A stretch of DNA of 64,000 nucleotides from Dicaeum eximium (Eukaryota > Chordata > Aves > Passeriformes > Dicaeidae): the NCBI GenBank assembly GCA_013396995.1, contig VWZP01008598.1, positions 277,382-341,381 on the forward strand. Reading direction: 5' to 3'. Shown piece by piece: positions 1 to 12,624 of this stretch; the first letter of the stretch is position 1, and every line of letters begins with the position of its first letter. A model generated the notes under the pieces. It was not told the origin of the DNA. It saw only the letters and a list, made by a program, of their open reading frames with translations, and searched no databases. Made by a program: the position numbers and the translations under genes.

Positions 1-3000
1 GAGCAATTTTGCTGCCTTTCCCCAGCAGAGTAGGGAAAGCTGAATGCCACTGGAAAACTATGGACACTAGTGCATAATACATGTGGAGTGTTTTGCACAC
101 AGTATGGAGCAGCATGACCAACATATCAGCCAGGAATATTTTATCTCCCTGGTACAGGAAATGCTGTGTTAAATACCACTATTACAACTGATTATTTTGA
201 AGGAAATATCGTGTTTAGGTCTGAGCTTGATGGTTTGGCTTGACACCTGGGGTATGTCAAGACCTTTTCCTAGCTCTGCCCAGGGTCATGGGGGAAGCGT
301 TTAGTATCTGCCAGATTCCGTTTCATATCTATAAAATTCAGACCCTAATTATTTGTTCTATTCTATCTTTTGAAGTGGGTGGGATTTTCAAAGCCCAACA
401 TGCAGTGGTCCACAAAAGAATCACTGTGTATTCGAGGAGTGCCCAACATGACTGCACCCCAGCAGAGGGATGTCTGTCTGCAGAGAAGAGGAGTGACCTC
501 TATAGGTCACCTCACTCCGCCAGCTGCCCAGGGATGGCAAAATGCTTGCCGGGGGCTATCCTCACTCCCTGAGCATCCCAGGGAGCAAGTGAGGTTCCAA
601 ACAAAGACCAAAGCCATGAAAAACACAGCAGATGTGAAATGCCTTCACTTCAGTCAATTTTGTAAATTGCTTCTCTTTTGGTGGCCCTGATAAATATCTC
701 TCTTTATTTTGAAAAATTGTTAACTGTGTTGTGAGTTGCCATGGATGCGACACTTGGTTTATTGCAGACTGTGCCTCTTACTGTGCTGGACCTCATTCTC
801 AGCACTCTCCTGGGCTTATAAATACTGAGTAAATTGGCCCACTTTTTTCCTTAAAAGTCACAGGCAAAATCACCACTAATTTAAAGGTGTAGGTTGAGGC
901 CCATTATATTGTGTTACTTTTTTTATAGCATCGATCACCTCTTTTCGGGCAGCCCCCTATTCTGCCTAGCAAGTCAGGCTTCCACTCAGGTGCAAATAAA
1001 TCTAAAAAAACAATAAAAGAAAAAACCAAACCTTTCCCTGTATAAGCCAGCACAGGAGGCTGTTTGTCCCTGGGAATGGTTTTGCTTGGGACTCCATGGC
1101 GAGTGTTCTCACCAGTACACAAAACCTGTAGACACTGTAGAGACACTGCCTCTGCATTGCAGCAAGGTATTTGAAGAAATCAAAGTGATCTGCATATAGT
1201 ATGTTGTTTAGCTGCAGTAGTTTTCCAGCCGGCCACAGTGTCAGGGACTAAGTGGATGATGCTGACATATAAACATTTGAGAATTGCTTGGACTGACTAT
1301 AGCTGCAATTACTGTAATGAGATGAAATTTGTCTTTGGCCTTCTCAGAAGTTATTTCTAAAAAATGGATAATGATAGAGTCTAAATCTCCAAAGCCTGTT
1401 GGCAATACTGCTAAAAAAGTACAATGGAAATTTCCTTGTACTCAGTTGTTTGTTCTTCCTCTGCTCTAAACCATTATCATTCTTTTCAGAGGAAGAAATA
1501 CTGCAGAGGCACAGACGTCAATATAAATATTGTTTTCTCTACAGTTAAATCTTTAGCATTTCTTCAGTGATTATGAAAAAAACCCAAAACCCAACAACAA
1601 ACAAACAAGATTCTCAACATTTAAGGGCCACTCTTGAATTTAAATTCTCTGACCTCTCATGCAAACCATCAGCTTTTAATCTTCCTCTTTATATATCTGT
1701 TTAATTCAAGCCATGCAAGGGCATCTTGTATTGCCATGGAGCAGAGTCTCACCAGAGCAGGACCTACACTGCAAGATGCTCTACATTCATAGAGCCTGGG
1801 GCAGTTTTCATTCAGGCTTGCTCCTTTGTATTTTGTAAGGCGGTTTGTGATACTTACAGTGGTAAAAACTTCCCAATAAATTTCCTTTTTTTTCTCAAAA
1901 TTTTTAAATTCCTTTAAATGTCTACAGTTGGTGCCCCCCACTCCTGTTTAGGTGACTTTCATGTAAAATGAGATGTATAAAGCAGAGATCAGGGATAATG
2001 TAGTGACTTGTCCAAAGTTGCTTTAAATAGTATTCTTTTAATAGCTATCCATTCTTATTATTTATTTGATGCTGAGATCTTTCACTTGTTTTAAAAAAAG
2101 AGAAGAGAACATGGAATTTCAATTCTCCTCCCTTAGCACTTGTTACATCCCCCTCACTCATCCCAGTGTTGGTAACCCTGATTCAGGACAGCATAAGTAA
2201 AGAGAGAATTAGATCCACAGCTACCTTCCATGAATGGACAAACAAGCCAGTTCCTAACTGGGCTGGTCAGAAGGAGAAACTGTTTAGTTTGCCAGCTTGA
2301 TTAAACTGCTTTCCCTTTCCTCCCTGCTTTCTGTACCCATTTTACACTCAGCCCAGAGGGTACCTGCGTGTCCCAAGGCTCAGCTCCAGCCTCAGCTGGC
2401 ACAGAGAAATAACCAGGGATGAGACAGAAGTTGGTTGAAAGGACTGAGATAAGAATACATTGTATGCAGGACCAGCATATGATTCTCAAAAGACCTATGG
2501 AGGTTAGGGTATAGGTTTCTCATTTGTCTGCAACTACTCAGGTTGTATCCCTGCTTCATAATATTGCCCTAATTGCTAAATATTGCTAAAATCGTCACTG
2601 TCCTGATACTGGGATATTTATGTCTCATCTAAGTAAGTGCCAGCAAGTACCTATGCCTTGTCCCATCCTATGTCCTGCAGAGTGTCTCAGGTCCAGCAGG
2701 ATGCCCTTCACAAGAGTCAGGATAGGAGTACTGGACTCATGGCTTCATGCAAATAAAGACTTAACCCTCCAGATCCTCCTAACTATTTTTTTTCCTCCAG
2801 ACACAATGCCCTTGCAAAGGCATGCTTCCAACTGGAATCCAGTTCTCTGGGACAGAGAGAAACAAAGAGACTAGCACACAGGTCTGCTCCTTGCTTCTTG
2901 GCCTGCTCAGGCAAAAATAAATAATCTTGCAGACTGAGAGCTTTTTATCCTATACTGACTGAAGTTTTTCAATAGTTGTAGAAAATCAGGGCAGAGGGGA

Positions 3001-6000
3001 AGAAAATTCTGGAAGAGAACAGCAACAACACACATAGAACATTCTCAGTATTAGTGGACTGTACTGGATGCAAGGTGATTGGAAATAATGCAGGGCAAGT
3101 GCCACTTGATGAAAAATGGTATGGGTTTGATTTAAATAAGATTTCATAAATCCTGGCTTTGAGAAGCGAGAGAAAAGTAGGAGAATGAATCATCCCAAGC
3201 AATTTCAGAGTAGTTTACATAGTCTGACACTTTATGTCAAGCCACCCAGCTCTCCTATTTTTACTACAACTAGAGATGGGTCCGAAATGTAAGGATTAGA
3301 GGTAATACTTCCCAACATTTGCAGATCTTTGGATAGAGATTTTTACCTCAACTATCAGCAAAGGTTTGTAGAGATTGGAAGAAAAAATTTTTTTCCAAGT
3401 TTCAGGTTGCACTGTGTTTCAAAGCTTTGGTTCAGGAATGCTTTGGCAAATCAAAACCAGAAATATTTGAATGGTGAGAACAACAAAGGAAACTAAGGTT
3501 TCAGCCTGGTGATAAGTTTGCTGTTATTCAGTAAAATGCTTTATCATGATTGAAGCTAGCATATGAAGTCCAGGGTAAAGAAGCTACTAGGACTGTGCTG
3601 TTATTCTTACTTCATAATTAAGCTAAACAACAGCTACAGTTACTAACACTGAAATTTTGGAAGAACGAAATTATTGTAATAAGTAATATCAGTTTGTTAG
3701 ACACAACTTGATTTTAGTTCTTTAAAGGTTTGGGTGCTCAAATTCTTATAACTTTTTCTTGCATTTACTTATATTTGGAGGGGGATTTCAAATATATTAG
3801 GCAATATTGATTCTTCCATCAGTAAGCAAATATCATGGCTGATAATTATAACTGTTGTATCTATGAGGGGAAAATATTTTACCTGTAAAATGAGAAATAT
3901 GTATGAAAAGACTGATTCTGGGAGAAATCAGACAGTACATGGCTTGTTTTTCCATGGTTTGCTTGGCATTTTGTGTTGCTCTGATGGATGATTTTTGACA
4001 GTGTAAAATAAAGGCTGGTGTTCTTGACATTAAGGCAATTTGTGTCAAGCAAAGATTCTGCCCAGTGGTGTTTTCTGTTCCACTTGCTGTGCCAAGGTGG
4101 CACGGCACAAGCAGTGTCCCCGGCAAGGTGCTCACCCTTTCAAGCTTTTCCCAAGCACCCATATTTATGTTAGCCATGGAAAGCCAGGCTGTTCTTGCAC
4201 CCGCTGCAGGGAGCAGTACAAGCACACGGCAGCAGCTGCTCCTGGAATCCATGAGCCCAAATGATTGGCTTTCCTCTCCATGTTACACTAGAAAAGGTGA
4301 CATTAGGGGGCAAGATAATCTTGTGGTATTTCTTGATAAAACAATCCAAAAAGTAATTGTTTTCTGTAAGGCTTTTATTCAAATAATTTTGCAGCCATTT
4401 CAAGTAAAACCAAAGCTGCTCTAATATTGAGTTGATTAGATGATTTCACTTCAATGAAACTATACCCTTTCCAAGCACTTGTGTCAGAACTGCTTATGTT
4501 CATGCTCACAAAGTGAATAAAATGTTCAAATTAATTGAAGCTAATGCATTACAAGTTAAACAAATGCATGTGTGAAATAAGACAAAAACAAAAGCATGGG
4601 AAAGCTACTTTAAATTCCAGTTTCTGGGTTTGTCTGGGAGTCACAGGATCTTGTACATTCATGTGTCTGAAAGAGCAGAGAAAATACTGTTTTCTACAGT
4701 ATTTTGGCTTTGAATGGTTAATACAGGGGAGGGATTATTTTGTTTTGGGGAGAGGAATCTATTTTTTAGGATTCTGTTGAGGCACGGGAGATTTTAGCAA
4801 GAACTTGCTCATTAAAAACCAATAGATATGAGAGCCTTTCTAGTACACAGAGGAAAGGTAGATGAAAGAAACATCTTCTTCACTGCATTAGTCATCCATT
4901 TTTAGATGGCTGAGTTTCCCATTGAACAGGCAGTACTGGATTCATACAGGGTGCTTTACAGCGTGTAAAAAAAGAAAATATTTTAAGAATATTTATATTT
5001 TTTGTTTTTTAAAAATTAACTTCTTCCAGGGCTGTTTTTCAGCAGTACACTGGAACCTCAAATGCTTTTTCTGCCAAGCTGCTTTCCATCTGAGTGGCCC
5101 CTGGGATTCATGAGGAGAAGGCATAAATAGAAGGAGCTGCTTCCTTTGACACAAAACACAGGCCCTTTTTTAGCTAGGCTACAGGCACCAGTAACACCAT
5201 TATCCACCTCTAGCACCTTCTCCCTTGACATGCCACACTGTCCAACTGCTTGCTCACCTCAATGTCTCACTTTGATTAGTCTCATTCAAAATTGAATGAG
5301 CTGTGCTGAGGATACATTTCCCTGGGGACATCTCCTACAAGGCAGCCTAGAAAAATTTGTGCTGGAATTGACTGGCTGCTTTTTTACACTGCCCCAAGGC
5401 TACCCCAGAAAACTTCTCACAGAGAAGCAACAGCTAACCTTAGTTTCATATTAGTAAAATTCTCCCCTTTGGTAAGTGACAGCACAACCCTCATTTTCTT
5501 ACAGACACTTCAACTGGTAGAGAACTCTAGAACCAAAATAATAGTTGTGCCTTAGGTATACAAGAGAATCATATGGTGCCCAGAGGAGTTTCATGGTCTT
5601 TATCAAGTGATAAATGATACCCATGTGGACAGTGCTGCCTGCTCTGAAGGACACATCTGCTCCACCTGACCTGGAGGCCAGAACCTGTTTGCTGAAGCAA
5701 TTGCAGTTAGCAAGGCAGCTTAAACAGTAGGAGACCATATAGTCTGATAATAATAGTTATTACTGTAATTATTACTGGTTTTCCTCCAGCTGAGCAATGA
5801 GAATTGAACTGATTTCTGTCCTTCAGCATCTACTATTAGAGGTTTGGTACATTTGATAGAAAGAATCTATTCTTTAGCTGTATTTACCAGTCAAAACATA
5901 TTGAGAATGATGATATTTAAAACAATTATTGTAAAACAACCATGATATGTCCAAATCTAAAGTATAAGTATTTTATGAAATACTTGCAATCTGAATTCCT

Positions 6001-9000
6001 AAAACTGAATCTGCAGGCTTCATTTGCTGCCCCAGTAGATGACTCTACTATAAGCATAAGGCTTGACCAATAAAAAGCAGCAGGTCATATTACTTGTCAC
6101 TATATGTAGGAAAGCCCATGCACTAGCAATTCTGTGGCTGGGGCTTGGCATGCTGAAATAAGTCAGGATAATACAAGGTTATGGTTCCCTCAGCAACTAT
6201 ATTTCAGTCACAGTACAGGTATACAATAAGACATAAAAGTTATCATGGCATACTGTGATACAAAATGTTATGCATGCCCAAGGGCCTTTGAGTTATGATT
6301 TTTGCAGGAGTTAATTTGGTGCTGTCAGTGGAGTGATTATTTTAAAGATGAACTCAAGGTAACATTTTATGTTTAATTTCCCCATTGTTGTTCTCTTTGG
6401 CCTTGTCAGCTGTAAGAAAAAATCAATGGTGCATAAATCTCTGCTCATGTAACTAGATAGTAATACTGGAAGATGCACAGTAGGAAGGACACAGACATTA
6501 CTGTATCTACTTCAAACTTCTTGAGGCTTAACAATGTGCTGTCTTAAGGATTTGTTTCCTTTCCAGATGCTTAACCACAACCAGTAGAAAGGAACCAATA
6601 GAGACATGTCTCAGTATAGAGACAAGTTACTTATTCACCAGATCTAATAATGGTATTTTCTTTTGTTGTTTGACCATATCACTGGTTCACCTTCAGTTTC
6701 CTTCCAGAGCTCTTTACTCTCTAGCTAGATATTTTCCATACACTAATACAGAAATGCTCTTTAGGTACTGTTATTAGTCATATGGCTTAACAAAGTGTTC
6801 CCTCTAGGGGTTTCTGTTGGGAAAAAAACCCTAACAATAAAGCAAGAGGAAAGTAATATAATAAGCATTATTAGTCCCACATTTGGGATGCCACAGACTG
6901 GTTTCTCACTAAGTGGCAGAACTCTTCTTATTATTCCCTCCCTTCTTCCTATTTGACTGTAACTCCAACAGTAAGCAGAATCAGGAAAATCAAGCATTGT
7001 TTGTGAGAATGTTTATCAGTAGTCTTAGAAGTCTTTCTTAATTTAGCCCTTCCAATTAGTTATTTTATGCACGACAGATGTACCCGCAGTAGTGACCCAG
7101 ACATAAGTACATTTCTCAAAAAAGCAAGTTTCATTAGCAGAGACACAACAGATGTGCTGTGAAATTTAGATGTTGAAAAGCAGCCGGGATTTGTTGGTAA
7201 AGCTTGTGTTTCCAAGCGATAGAAGAGGATAGCAAACCTCCTATCTCTACCTTCATCTGTTGCTAACCCTGATGGCTGATGTTTTACATATTGCATTTCA
7301 TGTGCTGAGCCAAACAGCAATGGGTATGAGTTACTCACAGTACTCCCAGTGCTAGGCAAACAGTAGCTGAAACCCAGAGATTTCATAAAACAGAAGATGG
7401 ACTCTGGCTTTTTGTGGACTTCACCTGGGAGAAAATATCTTGGCCTATTTAAACAGCTGCAGCTGTATTTTCACGTGATTGTAAAGAAGAGTGAGGTTTT
7501 GTTTCCAAAAAGGAGCAAGTTCACACTGATCTATTGGGAGCTGCAAGCACTTGATGTCTTTGGAAAGTAGGTCATTATTATGTTTGTGCCTAATTTGAGG
7601 CAGCTAAATCTCTAGCATTGCCCTAATTGCCACAGAACATAGTGTGCAGCAGAGAGGTGAGATTTTTGAGAATACAGACTAGGTATCCAGTCTTATTGTG
7701 CTTTCCACTGAATACTGATAGAGAAAAAGACTAAACTGCCTGACTTTTATTTTTCTGTGAATCTATTTATGCATTCCTCTTACAGAAACACCTAAGCATT
7801 GCTGCATCCATATTTGAGGAGATAATCTTTACTGTGTTTCTGCTCTGGACACTATCACAGCCACAGAGAAGGGGAACATTTGTTTTTATAATGAAAATTT
7901 TATGACTTCTTTGCTCTCCTCTGTGCCTCTCTTAGCAAATCATACCCTAGTTATGAGGTGGCAGGCTACACTTTCTCCATGGGTTCACCTTCACCTCTCC
8001 TTCTCAGAAGAACCATTCCTCTGCAACCACATCCCTCCTCTGTCAGCTCCTACCTGCTCAGCTTCAGGGTTTCCCATTAAGTAGCAAACTCAAGGCAGTG
8101 ATTTACATGAAGGACAGAAAGTCCAGAAAGATCTGTCCATGCAGTTGTACAGCATTTCTGAACCAGAGCCTCCAGCTGAACAGAGGAGAAGGGCAAGGAA
8201 GATTGAGAATATTTAGCCGTCTGTCCATGCCTACCTGTGTGTGAGATGAAGAAATGCACCCTCCTTAACTCTCCACTTGCTGAATGTTTGCACTGGAGCC
8301 AGAGAACAAGGTGGACTTCTGGCAGCTCTGATGGGCTCTCATCCACCCCAGGTTAGCAGGAATTCCTGCAGTATGCTGGGTTGGACGTCAAATAGCTCCA
8401 TCCCATGTTACAGAAGTACATCAAACATTATAACAAAGTAAGAGGTTTTCTCAAGATAATGGAGGTACTTTCCCTGTCATGGGAAAAGCACAATCACAGT
8501 GTGAAGAAGCTGCTCCCCTGCCCACTGTGCTCAGTGGAAGCCCAGGTGAGGCATTCAGTAGTCTGTGGGGTTAAAGAGGCTGTGAATTATCTGCATCCAG
8601 ACAGATGAGCTTGGCAATCCAGCCTCACTAATACAGCAGGTATGTGAGCCCAGTCAGAGAGTTTGTGCACCTCATTTGCTCATGAGCAATGATGGAAGAG
8701 AGGCTGGGAGGCATCAGACCGAAGAGTTCACCTTTGCCATCAGCGTCTAATGCTGCACTGGCCGCTTGTGTTTGCTTTAAGCTCATGTAGCTGCTATACT
8801 GACTGGTAGAACTCTGGGTATTTGCACTATTTTGGATTGGGAAATTGTTTAGGAACAAATAAATCCAATGCCCTGTGGGATTTTATACAGTGGTGTTTTT
8901 CTGTAGTAAATTATAGTTTACTCAGTGGAATCTGAGCCAAGAAAAAAAATGGTTAACACCAACTTCATTTATCACTGGGTATGCAGCCAAAAGCTAAAAG

Positions 9001-11025
9001 TACCCAACAAACACAAGTTAAAAAATACTTAAAAATGCAAAATTGCTTATTTCATGCAGGTTACTTGGTAAGAAATGTTCCCTCTGGGTCCCTGGAGACA
9101 TGTAAAACTAGTGGGTGAGCATCAGGCAGTGCCAAATGTAGGGTGGGGACCCACAGGAGAAACCCACTACTGAGCAAAAAGGCAATTTATGGGTAGTTTC
9201 TCCAAGTAGTCAGGGCACAAGCACATAAAACAGGAAGATGTGTGTTAGAAAATCCTAGCACAATGTCAAATGCTCCCCTCTGTGTGGCACTTTCCCCACT
9301 TGCCTAACCATCCATCACTCTGTCTCCAGATACATTCCATGTAAAATTTCTATTTTGCCTGCAATTCACCCTGTCAACCCTCTGTGACCAGCCACCTGTG
9401 GCATTGACCTAAATGGGATAGGCAGGTGTATTACAGAAGAAGCTGATTTTGGAGGAGCAAAGCAAATATTCATCCTGGAATTCAGAAGCATTTTGGAAAG
9501 GTATGTTGAAATGGGACTGGAAACACTGTGGGTGTGTCCATACAGTAGCCAGTCACTCCTCCAGAGCCTGCAGCAGGCAGAGTGCTGGCAGTCCTGAAGC
9601 GAGTTAGGTGAAAGACAGTTGGGTGATCTCTGCTTCACAGTGTGGCTGATAGAGCTGTGGGTATAAACCTTCAAGCCAGGGACACGGTTTGTGTCAGCCT
9701 TTCAACACATAAGAGGAAGAGTTCAAGGACGGAGGAGACAAAATCAGGTAAAGTAACATGATATTTGAGAGCTCACCGCAGCTAGAAGAAAACAGAGAGA
9801 GCTGTTGGCTGTCATCCCTCATTAAAATGCAAAGCAATGACTTTGTGCACTCTGTAAACATGACTATTTCTTCTTTTCTGCTTGTGATCTTCAAACAGAT
9901 ATAAAACTCAGGTATATCAGCTTCCAGTGGGCATACAATCAATACAAAGAATTTTTTCCAAGAAACATCAAAAAATTGCTGAACCATCAAAAAATTTCTG
10001 ACATCTTCAGCCTAGGTCTTTAGGTAGTTGAAGTTGAGATGCAAAAAGGGGGTGGAATTCAGCTCAAGCACTAACCCTGCCCATTTTGCAGAAGACCATT
10101 GCTTAAAAATTGCCTAAGTACTCTGCAAAAGAGCCCTAACAAGATTCCACATCACATTTATTCACCAGTAAACATGTAGCAGCAGAGTCTTTAGGGAACT
10201 TTCCTGCTGTTTTAATCTTTCCTGAAAAGCTTGTTTTTCTTCAGCTAAGAAATATTCCAGCAAGAAATGTTCCTCCAGGTGCAGTGCTCACTCTTACCAC
10301 TCTGCCTAATGCAAGTCTAAGCTGTAGTTTGCAATAAGTGATGTACACCCCTGTCACTGCAGGTTTAGTACAACACCCCTTTTGATCTGCTTATCTAATG
10401 ATGCCCTATGCAGGGGCAAGAGGGTCTTCATTTCCTTTAGTCCACACCTTTTCTCACCTTCTGCTCTGGGTGCTACTCTGCTGTGCTTTGGATTCCTTAC
10501 TCGTATTTTCCTCCTGGTTTGCAGCAGTTTTAATGAGAATGTCCTTTGTAAACTCTGAGAGCCATGGACACTCCCACTGCTCTTAGAAAGACAGCTGAAA
10601 GATTGAGCCTGCTTTGGAAAATGTAGTGTCACCTTCTACTTTCAGCATCAGTGACACTATTTAGGAACAGAGCATGACACGTATCCAACCAAATGGAAGT
10701 GAGATAGAGCAAAATTGAGAAATTAATGTAACACATATGGCTTTATTTTCCCTGTAAATCATGTTCAATTTAGGCTGTAATGATTTATTCTAAAAGCACA
10801 TTTAACTCCAATTTGGTTCTATGTAACAGAACAGATGGGGGAAGTCCACAAAGCTGTACTTTCCTACCTAAATAAGAATGATTGCATTCATATCCTGATG
10901 TTTTTTCCTTTTTCTCCTCTCCATCCATCTTTGGATATTTCATTTTTGTACTCAAAATAAAATAAATTCACAAATAATTTGTGGTCTGAATTTATGTGAT
11001 GTTATTTGGGGATGAGGGGTGAGTT
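1..11025. other. AT-rich non-coding stretch, no gene recognised
   Basis: No coding exon, RNA gene or recognisable transposon was identified here. Open frames on both strands reach at most 139 codons, overlap each other in several frames and show no family motif. Small low-complexity spots occur, including an AAAC/CAA-rich patch near 1576-1609. The sequence is CpG-poor, as expected for bulk bird DNA. It is intergenic or intronic. Very old, diverged repeats could be present below what can be seen by eye. Confidence 0.6.
1576..1609. repeat. A/C-rich low-complexity patch (CAA/CAAA)
   Basis: An A-run followed by short AACCC-like and CAACAA/CAAACAAA repeats. It has no strand meaning and no element is attached to it. 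Similar A/C-rich patches recur near 29208-29241 and 32261-32283. Confidence 0.6.
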
Positions 11026-11029
11026 TTCA

Positions 11030-11170
11030 AATTAGCAAGTAGCCATTGCTGTGCAAGAGCGACGTCGTCATTCTGCTGTCCCCTCTTCTTCTTCTTGTCC
11101 TGTATTTGTACACAAATACGATTGTTGGTATAGGGCCTACATTATTTGAGTTCTGCTTGCAAAGAACGCA
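11030..11170 (-). other. CpG-denser block with a short protein-like minus-strand frame
   Basis: This segment holds several CpGs in a short space (gcgacgtcgtc at about 11059-11069, then acg near 11118 and aacgcaccg near 11165) in otherwise CpG-poor DNA. The minus strand is open in two frames. One reads a lysine/glutamine-rich stretch containing DKKKKRGQQNDD followed by a leucine-rich segment; another gives RTRRRRGDS. I recognise no domain, and there is no defensible start codon or splice sites. It could be a degraded exon, a retrocopy or plain non-coding DNA that has kept its CpGs. Confidence 0.12.
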
Positions 11171-11837
11171 CCGATTGGTGGAGAGAGAGGGATTATGTGT
11201 ATTCCCACAGCTGTGCTGGCACAAGTGGAGATGCTGGTGCATCAACATAGGAGCTACCAAAACAAAGGCAAACAAGACTGTATTGTTTCAGTTCCATTGA
11301 GGAAAACAAGAGAGAATGTTTTCTTTTCCACTTGTGAAGCAGAAGAAAAGCAGTATGACCACGGTTTTGTTATATCCAGTCGGAGAAATCAGCATCTTAA
11401 GGAATTTCTAGGGAAAGAAAATTCTCCTCTTGAAAACTTAGGAGCACTCCAAATATCCTAAGGCTTCCTGTTGCTTTTATTCCTGTTTGCCAGGCTTGCT
11501 TCCCAAGCCCACATCCTCCAGCCAAAGCAGGGGCTGACAGCAGTTGCCTTTGCCACACTGGTCAGAGCTGAGGATGAATTGCCAGCCCAGCGCAGGAATT
11601 GCTCTGAGCCAGCAGTCCACTCTGATTCTTTCCAGCAAATAATTCTACAGCCCTGGAAATGACTCTGGACTGGCAAATGACATTATTTTTATAGGCCATT
11701 GCCTCATTGCAGCACTTTGCTCTATCCACTTTAGCATAATATGTCCTTTTATGCACTATTTTACCATCCTGTTATCTCAGCTCCTTACAGAAGCATCCTG
11801 TCATAACACTGTCTTCTACCACGTGGGAAATATGACT

Positions 11838-12624
11838 TGAGAGCACTGTTCATTAGCCTCAGCACTGCTCACCAGGGCTCAGCAGCCAAAGACCATCATT
11901 GCCCAAGGCAGGGACTGTTCATTGGCCTCTGCAAGGGCTTTGCCTCCTCTATGTACATTTACACTCCTGCCCAGTAAATATCGGCACTACATTTTTGGTT
12001 AAAGCCTTGCACCACCTCTGGTAGTCCCCCCAGATTCTCCTTCCACCCAGGGCAAAATGAAGTCTTATTCTGAGAGGCTTCAGTTGGACTAGAAATGCTC
12101 ACAATAGAAATGAGGGAGGAAGGACAGCTGGATCTGTACAGCTGGCAGTGCTGTGGTCACCTGTAAGGCTCAGGGAGATGAACTGGAGCTTACTCTTCTC
12201 CTCTGAGAGGAGAAACCTGAAACCCAAAAGAACCTCTCTTAATTTGCCTCTCTTCTTTATAGAGACCTAAGTTCTTGAGAGCATGAACAATTTCATATAG
12301 CTGAAAACTGCCCAACTCAGGAGGCACCCCCCTTCTGGAGCAACAGTAAACTAAGAAACCTCACATGCATTTTATATATAACTAGCACAGTCACACACTT
12401 TAAATATTCAATTCAGATATCTTTAGACCTATTTGCAAGTTTGTCACTGAGAACAACAGGAACTCAGAGAAGAGGACAATGTCTTTCTAAAATAAAGGAT
12501 CTACCTTTGCAAACTTCAGAAGGTGTAAAAATTAAACATGCCTCTGACACTCTCACTACTGCTCTGGCCATAGATCAGAGACTGTAGGACAAGAACCCCC
12601 ACTGGTGGCTGTTCATTAGCCATG
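11838..12624 (+). repeat. Three dispersed copies of a CTGTTCATT(A/G)GCC motif
   Basis: The 13-mer CTGTTCATTAGCC or a one-base variant occurs near 11847, 11927 and 12608, all on the same strand. The first two copies share about 20 bases of similarity (the second has GGCCTCTGCA where the first has AGCCTCAGCA) and lie about 80 bases apart, which suggests a local tandem duplication that has since diverged. The third shares little beyond the core. Confidence 0.3.

Noticed and set aside
3833..4252. 139-codon minus-strand open frame
   Set aside because: Overlaps several other open frames on both strands, with no recognisable motif or splice structure.
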